Shown: positions 34,537-43,124, numbered from the stretch's first letter. The stretch is DNA of 64,000 bases from Pseudooceanicola nanhaiensis (GCF_020171315.1 NZ_JAIUZP010000008.1:265980-329979); one strand, 5' to 3'. Program-made: numbers and translations. The notes: generated by a model from the letters alone, not told the origin.

Positions 34537-35372
34537 GCTGCGCCCAGACCATCCACGACTACGCCCTGCGCTCCATCGGCATCGGCGAGCGCCTGCTGCC
34601 GCGCTCCGACTTCACGCTGTGCCAGCAGTTCACGCTGATCGGCTCCGGCCTGATCTGGAACATCTACTTCGCGGTCTGCGCCCTCGCGCTCGGCTTCTTC
34701 CTGTCGACCGGCGTGGCGCTTGCCCGCTCCGCCCCCTCGCCCTTCGTGCGCAAACCGGCGGAATGGTTCATCTTCGTCTTCCGGGGCAGCCCGCTCTTCA
34801 TCCAGTTCTTCCTCTTCTACGAGGCGCTGACCCTGCTGCCCAAGGCGGGCATCGACCTGAACCTCGGCATCGTCGAGATCAACATGGCGACCCGCTGGCT
34901 GACCCGGGCGTGGGCGGGCGCGCTGATCGTGCTGTTCCTGAACACCTCCGCCTATGGCGGCGAGATCTTCTATGGCGCCCTGCGCTCGGTCCCCAAGGGC
35001 GACCTGGAGGCGGCGGATGCCTACGGCTTCTCGGGCTGGAAGAAGTTCCGCAAGATCACCTGGCCCACCATGCTGCGCCTCGCCTGGCCCGCCTATACGA
35101 ACGAGGCGATCTTCCTCTTCCACGCCACGACGCTGGTCTACTTCAGCTCCTTCCCGGCGTGGCAGCAGAAGGGCGATGCGCTCTACTACGCGAGCTATTT
35201 CGCGGACAAGACCTTCAACCCCTTCATCCCCTACCCGATCCTCGCCTTCTATTTCATGATGCTGACGCTGGCGATCATCGGCACATTCGGCCTGATCAAC
35301 AGGCGGTTGAACCGCCACCTGCCACAATCCTCCCGCAAGGGGTTACGCCCGCGGATGATGTTGGTAAGGTGA
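34533..35372 (+). CDS. Amino-acid ABC transporter permease 2 (HisM-like)
   Basis: A 279-residue permease; the EAA loop is EAADAYGFSGWKKFRKITWP. About five transmembrane helices; WFIFVFRGSPLFIQFFLFYE is a typical first conserved helix of this family. It pairs with the preceding permease to form the HisQM-type channel. A possible 35-codon gene begins 4 bases after its stop. Confidence 0.88.
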   Translation: MSCAQTIHDYALRSIGIGERLLPRSDFTLCQQFTLIGSGLIWNIYFAVCALALGFFLSTGVALARSAPSPFVRKPAEWFIFVFRGSPLFIQFFLFYEALTLLPKAGIDLNLGIVEINMATRWLTRAWAGALIVLFLNTSAYGGEIFYGALRSVPKGDLEAADAYGFSGWKKFRKITWPTMLRLAWPAYTNEAIFLFHATTLVYFSSFPAWQQKGDALYYASYFADKTFNPFIPYPILAFYFMMLTLAIIGTFGLINRRLNRHLPQSSRKGLRPRMMLVR

Positions 35373-35376
35373 TCCC

Positions 35377-35484
35377 ATGCGTTTCGATCCCAAGGTAATG
35401 GCCGCGATGGGCTGCGTCTGGTGGCGCCGTCGCATGGGCCAATGGCAGGGCCGGACCCCGGGGGCCGGCGGCAAGGGCTTCTAA
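35377..35484 (+). CDS. Candidate 35-residue small protein
   Basis: An ATG 4 bases after the permease stop, with AAGGTG placed 6 bases before it, opens a 35-codon frame ending TAA at 35482-35484. The peptide is basic and aromatic (MRFDPKVMAAMGCVWWRRRM, then a Gly-rich tail AGGKGF). It matches nothing I recognise. The ribosome binding site, tight spacing and operon position argue for translation; lack of homologues in memory argues caution. Confidence 0.4.
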   Translation: MRFDPKVMAAMGCVWWRRRMGQWQGRTPGAGGKGF

Positions 35485-35587
35485 AGCCCTTCCGATCGCA
35501 TGTTTTCTCGCAGGCGGGCCGGACGGGCATTGACCCCTTGTGCCTGATTGACGGGCCCCCACGGCCCCATTGCCAGATGAGAAAACC

Positions 35588-36907
35588 ATGATCGACTTCG
35601 AAGGATTCCGGACTTTCCGTGTTGCCGCCGCCGACCTGAACGGCCAGATGCGGGGCAAGCGCGTCCCCCACGGACAATATGACAAGCTGAAGGACGGCAC
35701 CGTGCGGATGCCGCTTTCCGTGCTCAACGTGGATGTCTGGGGCGCGGATATCGAGGACAGCCCGCTGGTCTTCGAAAGCGGCGACGCCGATGGCGTGCTT
35801 TATCCCACCGACCACGGCCCTGTGCCGATGCCCTGGCTGAACTCGCCCTCGGCTCTCGTGCCGATGTGGATGTTCCACGAGACCGGAGAGCCCTTCGAGG
35901 GCGACCCGCGCCATGCCCTCGCCCGGGTGCTGGAGCGCTACGCCGCCCGCGGCTGGGAGGTGCAGGCCGCCGTCGAGATGGAATTCTACCTCGTCAACGA
36001 CACGCAGGACGGGCTGCTGCCGCCCACCAACCCGCTGACGGGCCGGCCGCTCTGGGGCAATGCGATCCTCTCGATCCGGCAGCTGGATGCCTTCGACGCC
36101 TACCTGACGGACCTCTACGAGGCCTGCGAGGCGATGGACATTCCCGCGGAATCCGCGATCTCGGAATCCGGTCTGGGCCAGTTCGAGATCAACCTGACCC
36201 ACCGCTCGGCGCTTGCCGCAGCCGATGATGCCTGGCTCTTCAAGACGCTGGTGCGGGGCATGGCGCGCAAGCACGGCATGGCCGCGACCTTCATGGCGAA
36301 ACCCTTCGAGGGCGACGCGGGCAACGGGATGCATGTGCATTTCTCGGTACTGGACAAGGCGGGCAACAACATCTTCGACAACGGCGGCCCCGAAGGCACC
36401 GACCTGCTGCGCCACGCGGTGCAGGGCTGCCTGAAGGGGATGCATCCCTCGACCCTGATCTTCGCACCGCACGGTTCTTCCTACGACCGGTTCGAACCCG
36501 GCGCCCATGCCCCCACCGGGGCCTGCTGGGCCTATGAGAACCGCACCGCCGCGATCCGCATTCCGGGCGGCCCGGCCAAGGCGCGCCGGATCGAACACCG
36601 CGTGCCCTGCGGCGACATCAACCCCTACCTGATGCTGGCCGTGATCCTCGGCGCGGCGCTGGTGGGGATCGAGGACGGGGAAAACCCGCCGCCGCCGATT
36701 TCGGGCAGCGCCTATGACCTCGACCTGCCGGGCCTTGCGCCCGATTGGGCCTCGGCCATCGACGCCTTCGAAACCGATCCGCTGATCGCGCGTATCTTCC
36801 CCGAGATGCTGATCCGCAACCTCGTTATGACCAAACGGCAGGAACTGCGGCGGCTCTCAGAGATGTCCCATGACGACTGGTGGCAGGTCTATCTCGAAAC
36901 CGTCTGA
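35588..36907 (+). CDS. Glutamine synthetase-family ligase 1 (gamma-glutamylamide synthetase type)
   Basis: A 439-residue GS-fold ATP-dependent ligase. VEMEFYLV holds the first metal-binding Glu, GNGMHVHFSV the catalytic His, and AAIRIPGGPAKARRIEHR the ATP/glutamate Arg pair. It lacks the adenylylation-site Tyr region and canonical spacing of GlnA, so it belongs to the PuuA-like group that joins glutamate to amines. The ATG at 35588 is chosen over a TTG at 35570. The substrate amine is unknown; it differs clearly from the second GS-like gene in the locus. Confidence 0.85.
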   Translation: MIDFEGFRTFRVAAADLNGQMRGKRVPHGQYDKLKDGTVRMPLSVLNVDVWGADIEDSPLVFESGDADGVLYPTDHGPVPMPWLNSPSALVPMWMFHETGEPFEGDPRHALARVLERYAARGWEVQAAVEMEFYLVNDTQDGLLPPTNPLTGRPLWGNAILSIRQLDAFDAYLTDLYEACEAMDIPAESAISESGLGQFEINLTHRSALAAADDAWLFKTLVRGMARKHGMAATFMAKPFEGDAGNGMHVHFSVLDKAGNNIFDNGGPEGTDLLRHAVQGCLKGMHPSTLIFAPHGSSYDRFEPGAHAPTGACWAYENRTAAIRIPGGPAKARRIEHRVPCGDINPYLMLAVILGAALVGIEDGENPPPPISGSAYDLDLPGLAPDWASAIDAFETDPLIARIFPEMLIRNLVMTKRQELRRLSEMSHDDWWQVYLETV

Positions 36908-37014
36908 GGCGCAGGTGCGGGTCTGCCCCTTTGCAGCCCCGCGCCGCCCCGGCGCCCCCTTGTGGCAGACCCGGCCCTCTCGTAGTCTGCCCCCATCAAC
37001 CCAATTGGTGATCC

Positions 37015-37695
37015 ATGAAAATCGGCATTCTGCAATGCGGCCACATCCCCGATGCACTTCGGGGAGAGCTGGAAGATTATGACCAGCTGTTCCTGACCCT
37101 CCTCGGCGACAAGGGCTTTGAATTCGAGGTCTTCCCCGTCGTCGACGGCGCCCCCATCCCGGCCCCGGATGCCTGCGACGGCTGGCTCATCACCGGCTCG
37201 CGCCACGGCGCCTACGAGGACCACGCCTGGATCCCGCCGCTCGAGGCGCTGATCCGCCAGATCCACGCCGAGGGCCGCCCCCTCGTCGGCATCTGCTTCG
37301 GCCACCAGATCATCGCGCAGGCCCTCGGCGGCAAGGTCGAGAAATTCGCCGGCGGCTGGTCCGTGGGCCGTCAGGTCTATACCATCGAGGGCGAGGATAT
37401 CCCGCTCAACGCCTGGCACCAGGACCAGGTGACAGAGCTGCCCGCCGACGCCCGGGTCATCGGCTCCACCGATTTCTGCAAGTACGCGGCGCTTGCCTAT
37501 GGCGATCACATCTACACCGTGCAGCCGCACCCCGAGTTCGGCGCCGATGTCATCGACGGGCTGATCCGCACCCGGGGCCGGGGCAATGTCCCCGATCCGC
37601 TGCTCGATGCCGCCGTGGCACAGCTCGACGCGCCGCTGGCGCGCACAAAGATGGCCGACCGCATGGCCGCTGTCCTGAAGGGAGAAAAGGCATGA
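37015..37695 (+). CDS. Class I glutamine amidotransferase-like hydrolase
   Basis: A 226-residue type 1 GATase. The nucleophile is Cys in LVGICFGHQII (near residue 93) and the His-x-Glu pair is in YTVQPHPEFG (near 168). Unlike PuuD it is of the short GMP-synthase-like type. Between two GS-like ligases and an FAD oxidase it probably hydrolyses a gamma-glutamyl bond, releasing glutamate and the processed amine product. Its stop overlaps the next start (ATGA). Confidence 0.85.
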   Translation: MKIGILQCGHIPDALRGELEDYDQLFLTLLGDKGFEFEVFPVVDGAPIPAPDACDGWLITGSRHGAYEDHAWIPPLEALIRQIHAEGRPLVGICFGHQIIAQALGGKVEKFAGGWSVGRQVYTIEGEDIPLNAWHQDQVTELPADARVIGSTDFCKYAALAYGDHIYTVQPHPEFGADVIDGLIRTRGRGNVPDPLLDAAVAQLDAPLARTKMADRMAAVLKGEKA

Positions 37696-39125
37696 AGACC
37701 CCCACCCCCAAGGCCCAGAAGATCGCTGAGGCCGAACGCAGCGCCCCCGTGGCGCCCCCCGTCGAACAGGCGGACTGGACGGCAGACCTGCCCGCGCCCG
37801 CGCGCGACTACCTCGTGGGGCGCCGCCTCGACGAGGTGGAATGCATCATCTCGGACCTGCCCGGCATCGCCCGCGGCAAGGCCGTGCCCGCGTCGAAATT
37901 CGCCCGGCAGAAGTATTTCCACCTGCCCAATTCGATCTTCTTCCAGACGATCACCGGCGACTGGTCCGATGCGGCGGGCGAAGAGGGTTTCGTCGAGCCC
38001 GACATGACGCTCAAGCCCGACATGTCCACCGCCACCGCCGCGCCCTGGACGGGCGACTGGACCCTGCAGGTGATCCACGATGCCTTCGACCGCAAGGGCA
38101 ACCCGATCCCCTATGCGCCGCGCAACGTGCTGAAACGGGTCTGCAAGCTCTACGAGGATCAGGGCTGGAAACCGGTCGTCGCCCCCGAGATGGAATTCTA
38201 CCTCGTGGCCCGCAACCTCGACCCGGCCAAGCCGATCGAGCCGATGATGGGCCGCTCGGGCCGGCCCGCCGCCGCGCGTCAGGCCTATTCCATGACCGCC
38301 GTCGATGAATTCGGCCCGGTGATCGACGACATCTACGACTTCGCCGAGGCCCAGGGCTTCGAGATCGACGGCATCACCCAGGAAGGCGGCGCCGGCCAGC
38401 TGGAGATCAACCTGCGCCACGGCAACCCGGTCAAGCTGGCGGACGAGGTCTTCTACTTCAAGCGCCTGATCCGCGAGGCCGCGCTGCGCCACGATTGCTT
38501 TGCCACCTTCATGGCCAAGCCGATCAAGGACGAGCCCGGCTCGGCCATGCACATCCACCATTCGGTGATGGACATCGAGACCGGCAAGAACATCTTCACC
38601 GGCCCGCAGGGCGGCGAGACGGATGCCTTCTACTACTTCATCGGTGGCCTGCAGGAGCACCTGCCCGCGGCGATCCCGCTGCTGGCACCCTACGTGAACT
38701 CCTACCGCCGCTACGTGAAGGACCACGCCGCCCCGATCAACCTCGAATGGGGCCGCGACAACCGCACCACGGGCATCCGGGTGCCGATCTCCGATCCCGC
38801 CGCGCGCCGGGTCGAGAACCGCGTGGCCGGCATGGACTGCAACCCCTACCTCGGCATCGCGGCCTCGCTCGCGGCGGGCTATCTCGGCCTGATGAACGAG
38901 GAACGGGCCGAGAAGCAGTTCCGCGGCGATGCCTACGAGGGCGAGGGCGACTTCCCCCGCACCCTTGGCGAGGCACTCGACGTCTTCGACGAGAACAACG
39001 CCCTGGCACAGGTCCTCGGCGAGGAGTTCTGCCGCGTCTATTCCATCGTGAAACGCACGGAATACGAGGAATTCCTCGGCGTGATCAGCCCGTGGGAACG
39101 CGAACACCTGCTGATGAACGTCTGA
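37692..39125 (+). CDS. Glutamine synthetase-family ligase 2 (PuuA-like gamma-glutamylamine synthetase)
   Basis: A 477-residue GS-fold ligase with APEMEFYLVARN, SAMHIHHSVMD, LEWGRDNRTTGIRVP and VENRVAGMDCNPYL. The HIHHS and DNRTTGIR forms are the PuuA style. It would attach glutamate to a primary amine such as putrescine at the cost of ATP. A 50-residue N-terminal extension (TPTKAQKIAEAERS-like, basic then Pro-rich) precedes the fold. It overlaps the amidotransferase upstream (ATGA) and the oxidase downstream (TGATG). Confidence 0.88.
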   Translation: MKTPTPKAQKIAEAERSAPVAPPVEQADWTADLPAPARDYLVGRRLDEVECIISDLPGIARGKAVPASKFARQKYFHLPNSIFFQTITGDWSDAAGEEGFVEPDMTLKPDMSTATAAPWTGDWTLQVIHDAFDRKGNPIPYAPRNVLKRVCKLYEDQGWKPVVAPEMEFYLVARNLDPAKPIEPMMGRSGRPAAARQAYSMTAVDEFGPVIDDIYDFAEAQGFEIDGITQEGGAGQLEINLRHGNPVKLADEVFYFKRLIREAALRHDCFATFMAKPIKDEPGSAMHIHHSVMDIETGKNIFTGPQGGETDAFYYFIGGLQEHLPAAIPLLAPYVNSYRRYVKDHAAPINLEWGRDNRTTGIRVPISDPAARRVENRVAGMDCNPYLGIAASLAAGYLGLMNEERAEKQFRGDAYEGEGDFPRTLGEALDVFDENNALAQVLGEEFCRVYSIVKRTEYEEFLGVISPWEREHLLMNV

Positions 39126-40429
39126 TGAACCTGCTCGACGCGAACGACCGCCCCGGCACCTATCCCGGCAGCTGGTACGCCGCCACGGTGGACCCGCTGC
39201 CGCCCTTGCCCCCCCTGCGGGGCGAGGTGACGGCCGATGTCTGCATCGTCGGGGCGGGCTTCACCGGGCTCTCCGCCGCGCTGCACCTTGCGGAGGCCGG
39301 GCTGAAGGTCGTCCTGCTGGAGGCGCAGCGCGTGGGCTTCGGCGCCTCGGGGCGCAACGGCGGGCAGCTCGGCTCCGGCCAGCGGCAGGATCAGGAGGTG
39401 CTGGAAAAGATGCTGGGGCGCGACGATGCCGCGCTCTACTGGCGCCTCGGCGAAGAGGCCAAGGACCTCGTCCGCTCCCTCATGACGCGCCATGACATCG
39501 ACGCCGCCTACCGCCCCGGCGTGGCCTGGACCGGCTTCTCCGACAGCGAAACGGCGCATCTGCACCACTACGCGGACTTCCTCGAAGACCGCTATGGCTA
39601 CACCGAGGTCGAGAAACTCGACGCCGCCGCCTGCCATGCGCTCTGCCCCTCGCCGGCCTACAAGGGCGGCATCCTCGACATGGGCGCGGGCCACCTGCAC
39701 CCGCTGCGCCTCGCCCTCGGCCTCGCGCGGGCCGCGATCGCCGCGGGCGTCACGATCCACGAGGAAACCCGCGTCACCGGCTTGACCGAGGGCCGCCCCG
39801 CCACGGTGCAGACCGCCCGGGGCAAGGTCACGGCGGAGCACGTGATCCTCGCCTGCAACGGCTACCTCGGCGGGCTGGAGCCCCGGGTGGCGACCCGCGT
39901 GATGCCGATCAACAACTTCGTCGCGGCGACCGAACCCCTCGGCTCCCGCACCGCAGAGGTCCTCACCCGCGATGTCGCCGTGGCGGATACGAAATTCGTG
40001 GTGAACTACTTCCGCCTCAGCGAGGACGGCCGCCTGCTCTTCGGCGGCGGCGAAAGCTACGGCTACCGCTTCCCCACGGACATCGCCGCCAAGGTCCGCA
40101 AGCCCATGCTGGAGATCTTCCCGCATCTGCAGGATGTGAAGATCACCCACGCCTGGGGCGGCACGCTGGCGATCACCATGAAGCGGCTGCCCCACCTCGC
40201 CCGCCTCGCCCCCAACATGCTCTCCGCCTCCGGCTACTCGGGCCACGGCGTCGGCACGGCGGTGCACTCCGGCCTCCTCGCCGCCAAGGCGATCCAGGGC
40301 GAGGCCGAAGGCTTCGACGCCATGTCCCGCCTGCCCACGCCGCGCTTCCCCGGCGGCCCCGCGATGCGCCACCCGCTCCTCATCCTCGCGATGACGTGGT
40401 TCTCCCTCCGCGACCGCCTCGGCATCTGA
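39125..40429 (+). CDS. FAD-dependent oxidoreductase (PuuB-like, DAO family)
   Basis: A 434-residue DAO-fold flavoprotein. The dinucleotide-binding motif is VCIVGAGFTGLSAALHLAEA at about residues 39-58, followed by GFGASGRNGGQLGSGQR, the typical PuuB/OrdL stretch; SGYSGHGVGTA near the C-terminus completes the FAD site. It would oxidise the gamma-glutamylated amine made by the preceding ligase to the aldehyde. The ATG at 39125 overlaps the previous stop by one base. Repeats of both families follow the gene. Confidence 0.9.
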   Translation: MNLLDANDRPGTYPGSWYAATVDPLPPLPPLRGEVTADVCIVGAGFTGLSAALHLAEAGLKVVLLEAQRVGFGASGRNGGQLGSGQRQDQEVLEKMLGRDDAALYWRLGEEAKDLVRSLMTRHDIDAAYRPGVAWTGFSDSETAHLHHYADFLEDRYGYTEVEKLDAAACHALCPSPAYKGGILDMGAGHLHPLRLALGLARAAIAAGVTIHEETRVTGLTEGRPATVQTARGKVTAEHVILACNGYLGGLEPRVATRVMPINNFVAATEPLGSRTAEVLTRDVAVADTKFVVNYFRLSEDGRLLFGGGESYGYRFPTDIAAKVRKPMLEIFPHLQDVKITHAWGGTLAITMKRLPHLARLAPNMLSASGYSGHGVGTAVHSGLLAAKAIQGEAEGFDAMSRLPTPRFPGGPAMRHPLLILAMTWFSLRDRLGI

Positions 40430-40435
40430 CATCCG

Positions 40436-40500
40436 CTGTTCCGAAATATCCTCGGGGGGGGCCGCGCCAGCGGCGGGGGGCAGACAGCCCCCCTCTCCCC
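40436..40500. repeat. Family B GC-rich intergenic repeat, copy 3
   Basis: CCGAAATATCCTCGGGGGGG then a G/C-rich stretch ending GGGGGGCAGACAGCCCCCC, immediately after the FAD oxidase gene. CTGTCTGCCCCCC in copy 4 (49917) is the reverse complement of part of it. Confidence 0.65.
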
Positions 40501-40531
40501 TCGAGGATCACGCCCCCTCACCCCGGAGTGC

Positions 40532-40577
40532 CCAAGAATTTTCGAAAATTCTTGGCAAAATTCTTCGAAGAATTTTG
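40532..40577. repeat. Family A bipartite palindromic repeat, copy 6
   Basis: A perfect 24-base palindrome with core AGAATTTTCGAAAATTCT (40532-40555) abuts a perfect 22-base one with core AAAATTCTTCGAAGAATTTT (40556-40577). This is the most regular copy in the window. Confidence 0.88.
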
Positions 40578-40646
40578 ACCCCGCGCATTTGACCGGCCCT
40601 CCGGCGCGCACAGCCCCCTCCACGGGCGATGCCCCTGCGATCCAAC

Positions 40647-40690
40647 CCGGAGAATGCGCATTTTCCGGTCCGTTTTCTTCGAAGAAAACG
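40647..40690. repeat. Family A bipartite palindromic repeat, copy 7 (variant ii)
   Basis: A 22-base palindrome with one mismatch (40647-40668, core AATGCGCATT) and the perfect CGTTTTCTTCGAAGAAAACG (40671-40690), 69 bases after copy 6 and 9 bases past the end of the acyltransferase gene. Confidence 0.82.
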
Positions 40691-40699
40691 CAAGCAGCC

Positions 40700-41317
40700 T
40701 CAGCCGCCGTATTTCTCCAGGAACGCCTCGGCCTTCAGGGCCCGGAAGTCCTCCAGCGCCGCCCCCAGCCGTGCATGGTCCCAGTCCCACCAGCCAAGCG
40801 CGATGAGCCGCTCCGCGATCTCCCGCGGCTGGCGCAGGCGGATGGGTTTCGCGGGCGTGCCGGCCACGATCTCGTAGTCGCCCACGTCCTTGGTGACGAT
40901 CGCCCCCGAGGCCACCACCGCGCCGTGGCCGACCCGGATGCCCGGCTTCACCTGCGCGTTGTGACCCAGCCATGTGTCATGGCCGATCTCTGTGATCCGG
41001 GCGCGGCGGCGGGCAAAGAAGGCCTCGTCGCGCGGGGTCCCCTCCCAGTAATCGGCAGAGCGGTAGAGGAAATGGTGCAGCGAGGCACCCTCGAGCGGAT
41101 GATCCGTGGCCCCCACCCGCACGAAGCTGGCGATATTTGCAAACTTCCCCACGCGGGTGTTTGCAAAGTCGCAGTAGCGGTCGCAGTAGGAATAATCCCC
41201 CAGATCCACGTTGGTGAACCGCGTGCCCCGGCCGACCTCGGTCCAGGCGCCGAGCCGGCTGTCCTCGATCTCTGTCTCCGGGTGCAGGTAGGGGGTGTCG
41301 GCGCTGAGCTTGGTCAT
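40700..41317 (-). CDS. Hexapeptide-repeat acyltransferase of the phosphonate-metabolism family (TIGR03308-like)
   Basis: A 205-residue left-handed beta-helix transferase. Hexapeptide repeats run from about residue 20 to 165 (FTNVDLGDYSYCDRYCDFAN, then IGHDTWLGHNAQVKPGIRVG and GAVVASGAIVTKDV); the final VAGTPAKPIRLR is typical of this fold. The N-terminal LSADTPYLHPETEIEDSRLG and whole pattern match the transferase family found with phn genes, thought to acylate an aminophosphonate or a pathway intermediate. Here it lies 31 kb from the C-P lyase operon. CoA donor and acceptor are not established. Confidence 0.8.
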   Translation of the reverse strand: MTKLSADTPYLHPETEIEDSRLGAWTEVGRGTRFTNVDLGDYSYCDRYCDFANTRVGKFANIASFVRVGATDHPLEGASLHHFLYRSADYWEGTPRDEAFFARRRARITEIGHDTWLGHNAQVKPGIRVGHGAVVASGAIVTKDVGDYEIVAGTPAKPIRLRQPREIAERLIALGWWDWDHARLGAALEDFRALKAEAFLEKYGG

Positions 41318-41563
41318 GTCGGTCTCTTCCGCAGTGGCTTCCGCAATGTCTTTTCCCAGTCTCCTCGGTCAACCCGTGCTAGCAGCGCACACCGCCCGGG
41401 AAAAGAGCCTGCGCCCTCCGCCCGTGCCAAAGCCGCAGGCAGTTGCCCGGCGACATCCGTCAATCCAGCCCTCTACACCGTAAATCGACCTCAGCCCCCT
41501 TGCCCCTCGGGCCCCGCGGGCAGAGCCTGCGGCCAGACAGATCAGATGAAACGGACCCCTCAC

Positions 41564-42307
41564 ATGACCGCCCCTTCCTACCGCTGGATCGACTACCGCT
41601 CGCCCGACCTTGCCCCGCCCGAGGACATGGTGGTGATCCTGCCCGTCGGCTCGACCGAGCAGCACGGCCGCCACATGCCCGTGGGCACCGACATCCATCT
41701 CGCCGAGGCGGTGGCGCTGGAAGCGGCGGCGCAGGCGACGATCCCGGTGCGGGTGCTGCCCCCGGTCTGGATCTCGCTGGCCGAACACCACATGGACCGT
41801 CCCGGCACGCTGACGCTGGACATGGCCACGCTGGACGCGCTGATCACCGGGATCGCCAAGGCCCTCGACCGCCAGAAGGTGAAACGCCTGCTGCTGCTCA
41901 ACAGCCACGGCGGCAACCGCAACGCCCTGCCCGTCATCGCCGACAAGCTGACCCGCGACCTCACCATGAACGTGGCCTATTCGACCTACTGGGAGACGGC
42001 CATGGCAGAGCTGACCCCGCTTCTCGAAGGGCAGAAGATGCTGCACCATGCCTGCGAGGCCGAGACCTCGATGATCCTGCACCTGAAGCCCGAGACCGTG
42101 GCGATGGAGAAGCTTGCCGACGCGGACGTCCCCGCAACGGTGCCGCCGCAGGGTCTGCATCTCTGGCGGCCGTTCAGCGCGATGACCGAGTCCGGCGCCT
42201 ACGGCCGGCCCGATCTCGCCTCCGCCGAGAAGGGCGCCAAGATGATCGAGACCGCCGGCAAGGTCGTGGGCGCGAAACTGTCCGATCCCGCGAACTGGCG
42301 CTACTGA
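41564..42307 (+). CDS. Creatininase-family protein
   Basis: A 247-residue metal-dependent amidohydrolase of the creatininase family. VILPVGSTEQHGRHMPVGTD carries the metal ligands (Glu, His, Asp), LLLNSHGGNRNAL the second His cluster, and HHACEAETSMIL the late Glu. Members hydrolyse creatinine or act on formamide intermediates in cofactor synthesis; no neighbour fixes the substrate. ATG at 41564 fits the family; an in-frame ATG at 41546 is the alternative. A strong terminator follows. Confidence 0.85.
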   Translation: MTAPSYRWIDYRSPDLAPPEDMVVILPVGSTEQHGRHMPVGTDIHLAEAVALEAAAQATIPVRVLPPVWISLAEHHMDRPGTLTLDMATLDALITGIAKALDRQKVKRLLLLNSHGGNRNALPVIADKLTRDLTMNVAYSTYWETAMAELTPLLEGQKMLHHACEAETSMILHLKPETVAMEKLADADVPATVPPQGLHLWRPFSAMTESGAYGRPDLASAEKGAKMIETAGKVVGAKLSDPANWRY

Positions 42308-42337
42308 GCGCGCATCAGACCTATAGCCAAACGCAAG

Positions 42338-42366
42338 AAGGCCCCGCGGATCGCGGGGCCTTTTCT
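42338..42366 (+). terminator. Rho-independent terminator
   Basis: Eleven-base perfect stem AAGGCCCCGCG / CGCGGGGCCTT (42338-42348, 42352-42362), GAT loop, TTTTCT tail, after the creatininase-family gene. Confidence 0.88.
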
Positions 42367-42413
42367 ATCTCCGGGGCGGCGCGGCGGGACCGCGAGGCCC
42401 CGGCCCGCGCCTC

Positions 42414-42803
42414 TCACTCGGGGCAGCGCGCGGTGCAGCGGATCTCGATCTTCATCCGCGGATCGGGCAGCGCCACCACGGCAGAGGTGATCCGCGCCGG
42501 ATAGGGGCCGTCACCGAACTCTTCGCGGTAGATCGTGTTCATCTCGCCCACATCACCGATGTCGGTCAGCAGGACCGAAACCTCGATGATATCCGCCATG
42601 GTCGATCCCGCCCGATCAAGAACGGCACGCAGGTTATTGAAAACATTCCGGATCTGTCCCGCGAAATCCTCAGGGTAACCGCCCTGTCCGTCGTGACCCG
42701 GCAGGCCGGAGACATAGAGGATGCCGCGATGGGCCGTGGCATAGACCAGCGGCGGAACGCCGGGCAGGCCTTCGGGCGGGGGGAAATAGGTGATCGGGTC
42801 CAT
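42414..42803 (-). CDS. RidA-family protein
   Basis: A 129-residue RidA/YjgF-family protein. ILYVSGLPGHD near residue 29, QIRNVFNNLRAVLDRAG, and YPARITSAVVALPDPRMKIEI with the conserved Arg that binds the imine carboxylate are present. RidA proteins hydrolyse reactive 2-aminoacrylate-type imines formed by PLP enzymes. The last residues (RCTARCPE) differ from the archetypal IEIEAIA ending, so it may be one of the Rid2-7 subfamilies. It is divergent from atoE. Confidence 0.88.
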   Translation of the reverse strand: MDPITYFPPPEGLPGVPPLVYATAHRGILYVSGLPGHDGQGGYPEDFAGQIRNVFNNLRAVLDRAGSTMADIIEVSVLLTDIGDVGEMNTIYREEFGDGPYPARITSAVVALPDPRMKIEIRCTARCPE

Positions 42804-43124
42804 GGGGTGCTCCTGTTGTTCCCCTCGGTGCTATACAGCGCATAGTCACGAGGAAAGCCCCGGCCGCCCGGAACGCCCCGCTCATCTGCGACCTGCCCAA
42901 GCCTGAAGCACTGCGGCCCCGGGCCTCCTCCCCATTGGGCATTTCCATGCCTCACCGGCGGATGCTGGCCACTTGCGGCGAAACGACGCAACGTCACAGT
43001 GGAAATTGCAGGAAAGTTACCGTGAAACGCATGCTTTCAGCACGGTATACACTTGTACTCCGTACAATTCGCGCTCAAAGCGCTTCTCAGGAGATTGTCA
43101 CTGACAATTATTGAGGAGATCCGC
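42804..43124. promoter_or_regulatory. ridA-atoE divergent gap with two palindromic operators
   Basis: 321 bases with no gene. Two perfect dyads stand close to atoE: TTGTAC (43053-43058) TCC GTACAA (43062-43067), and ATTGTCACTGACAAT (43094-43108). The second is 17 bases before the atoE ATG. TTGTAC-N3-GTACAA resembles FadR/GntR-type operators. No regulator gene is adjacent. The first 200 bases show nothing distinctive. Confidence 0.55.
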
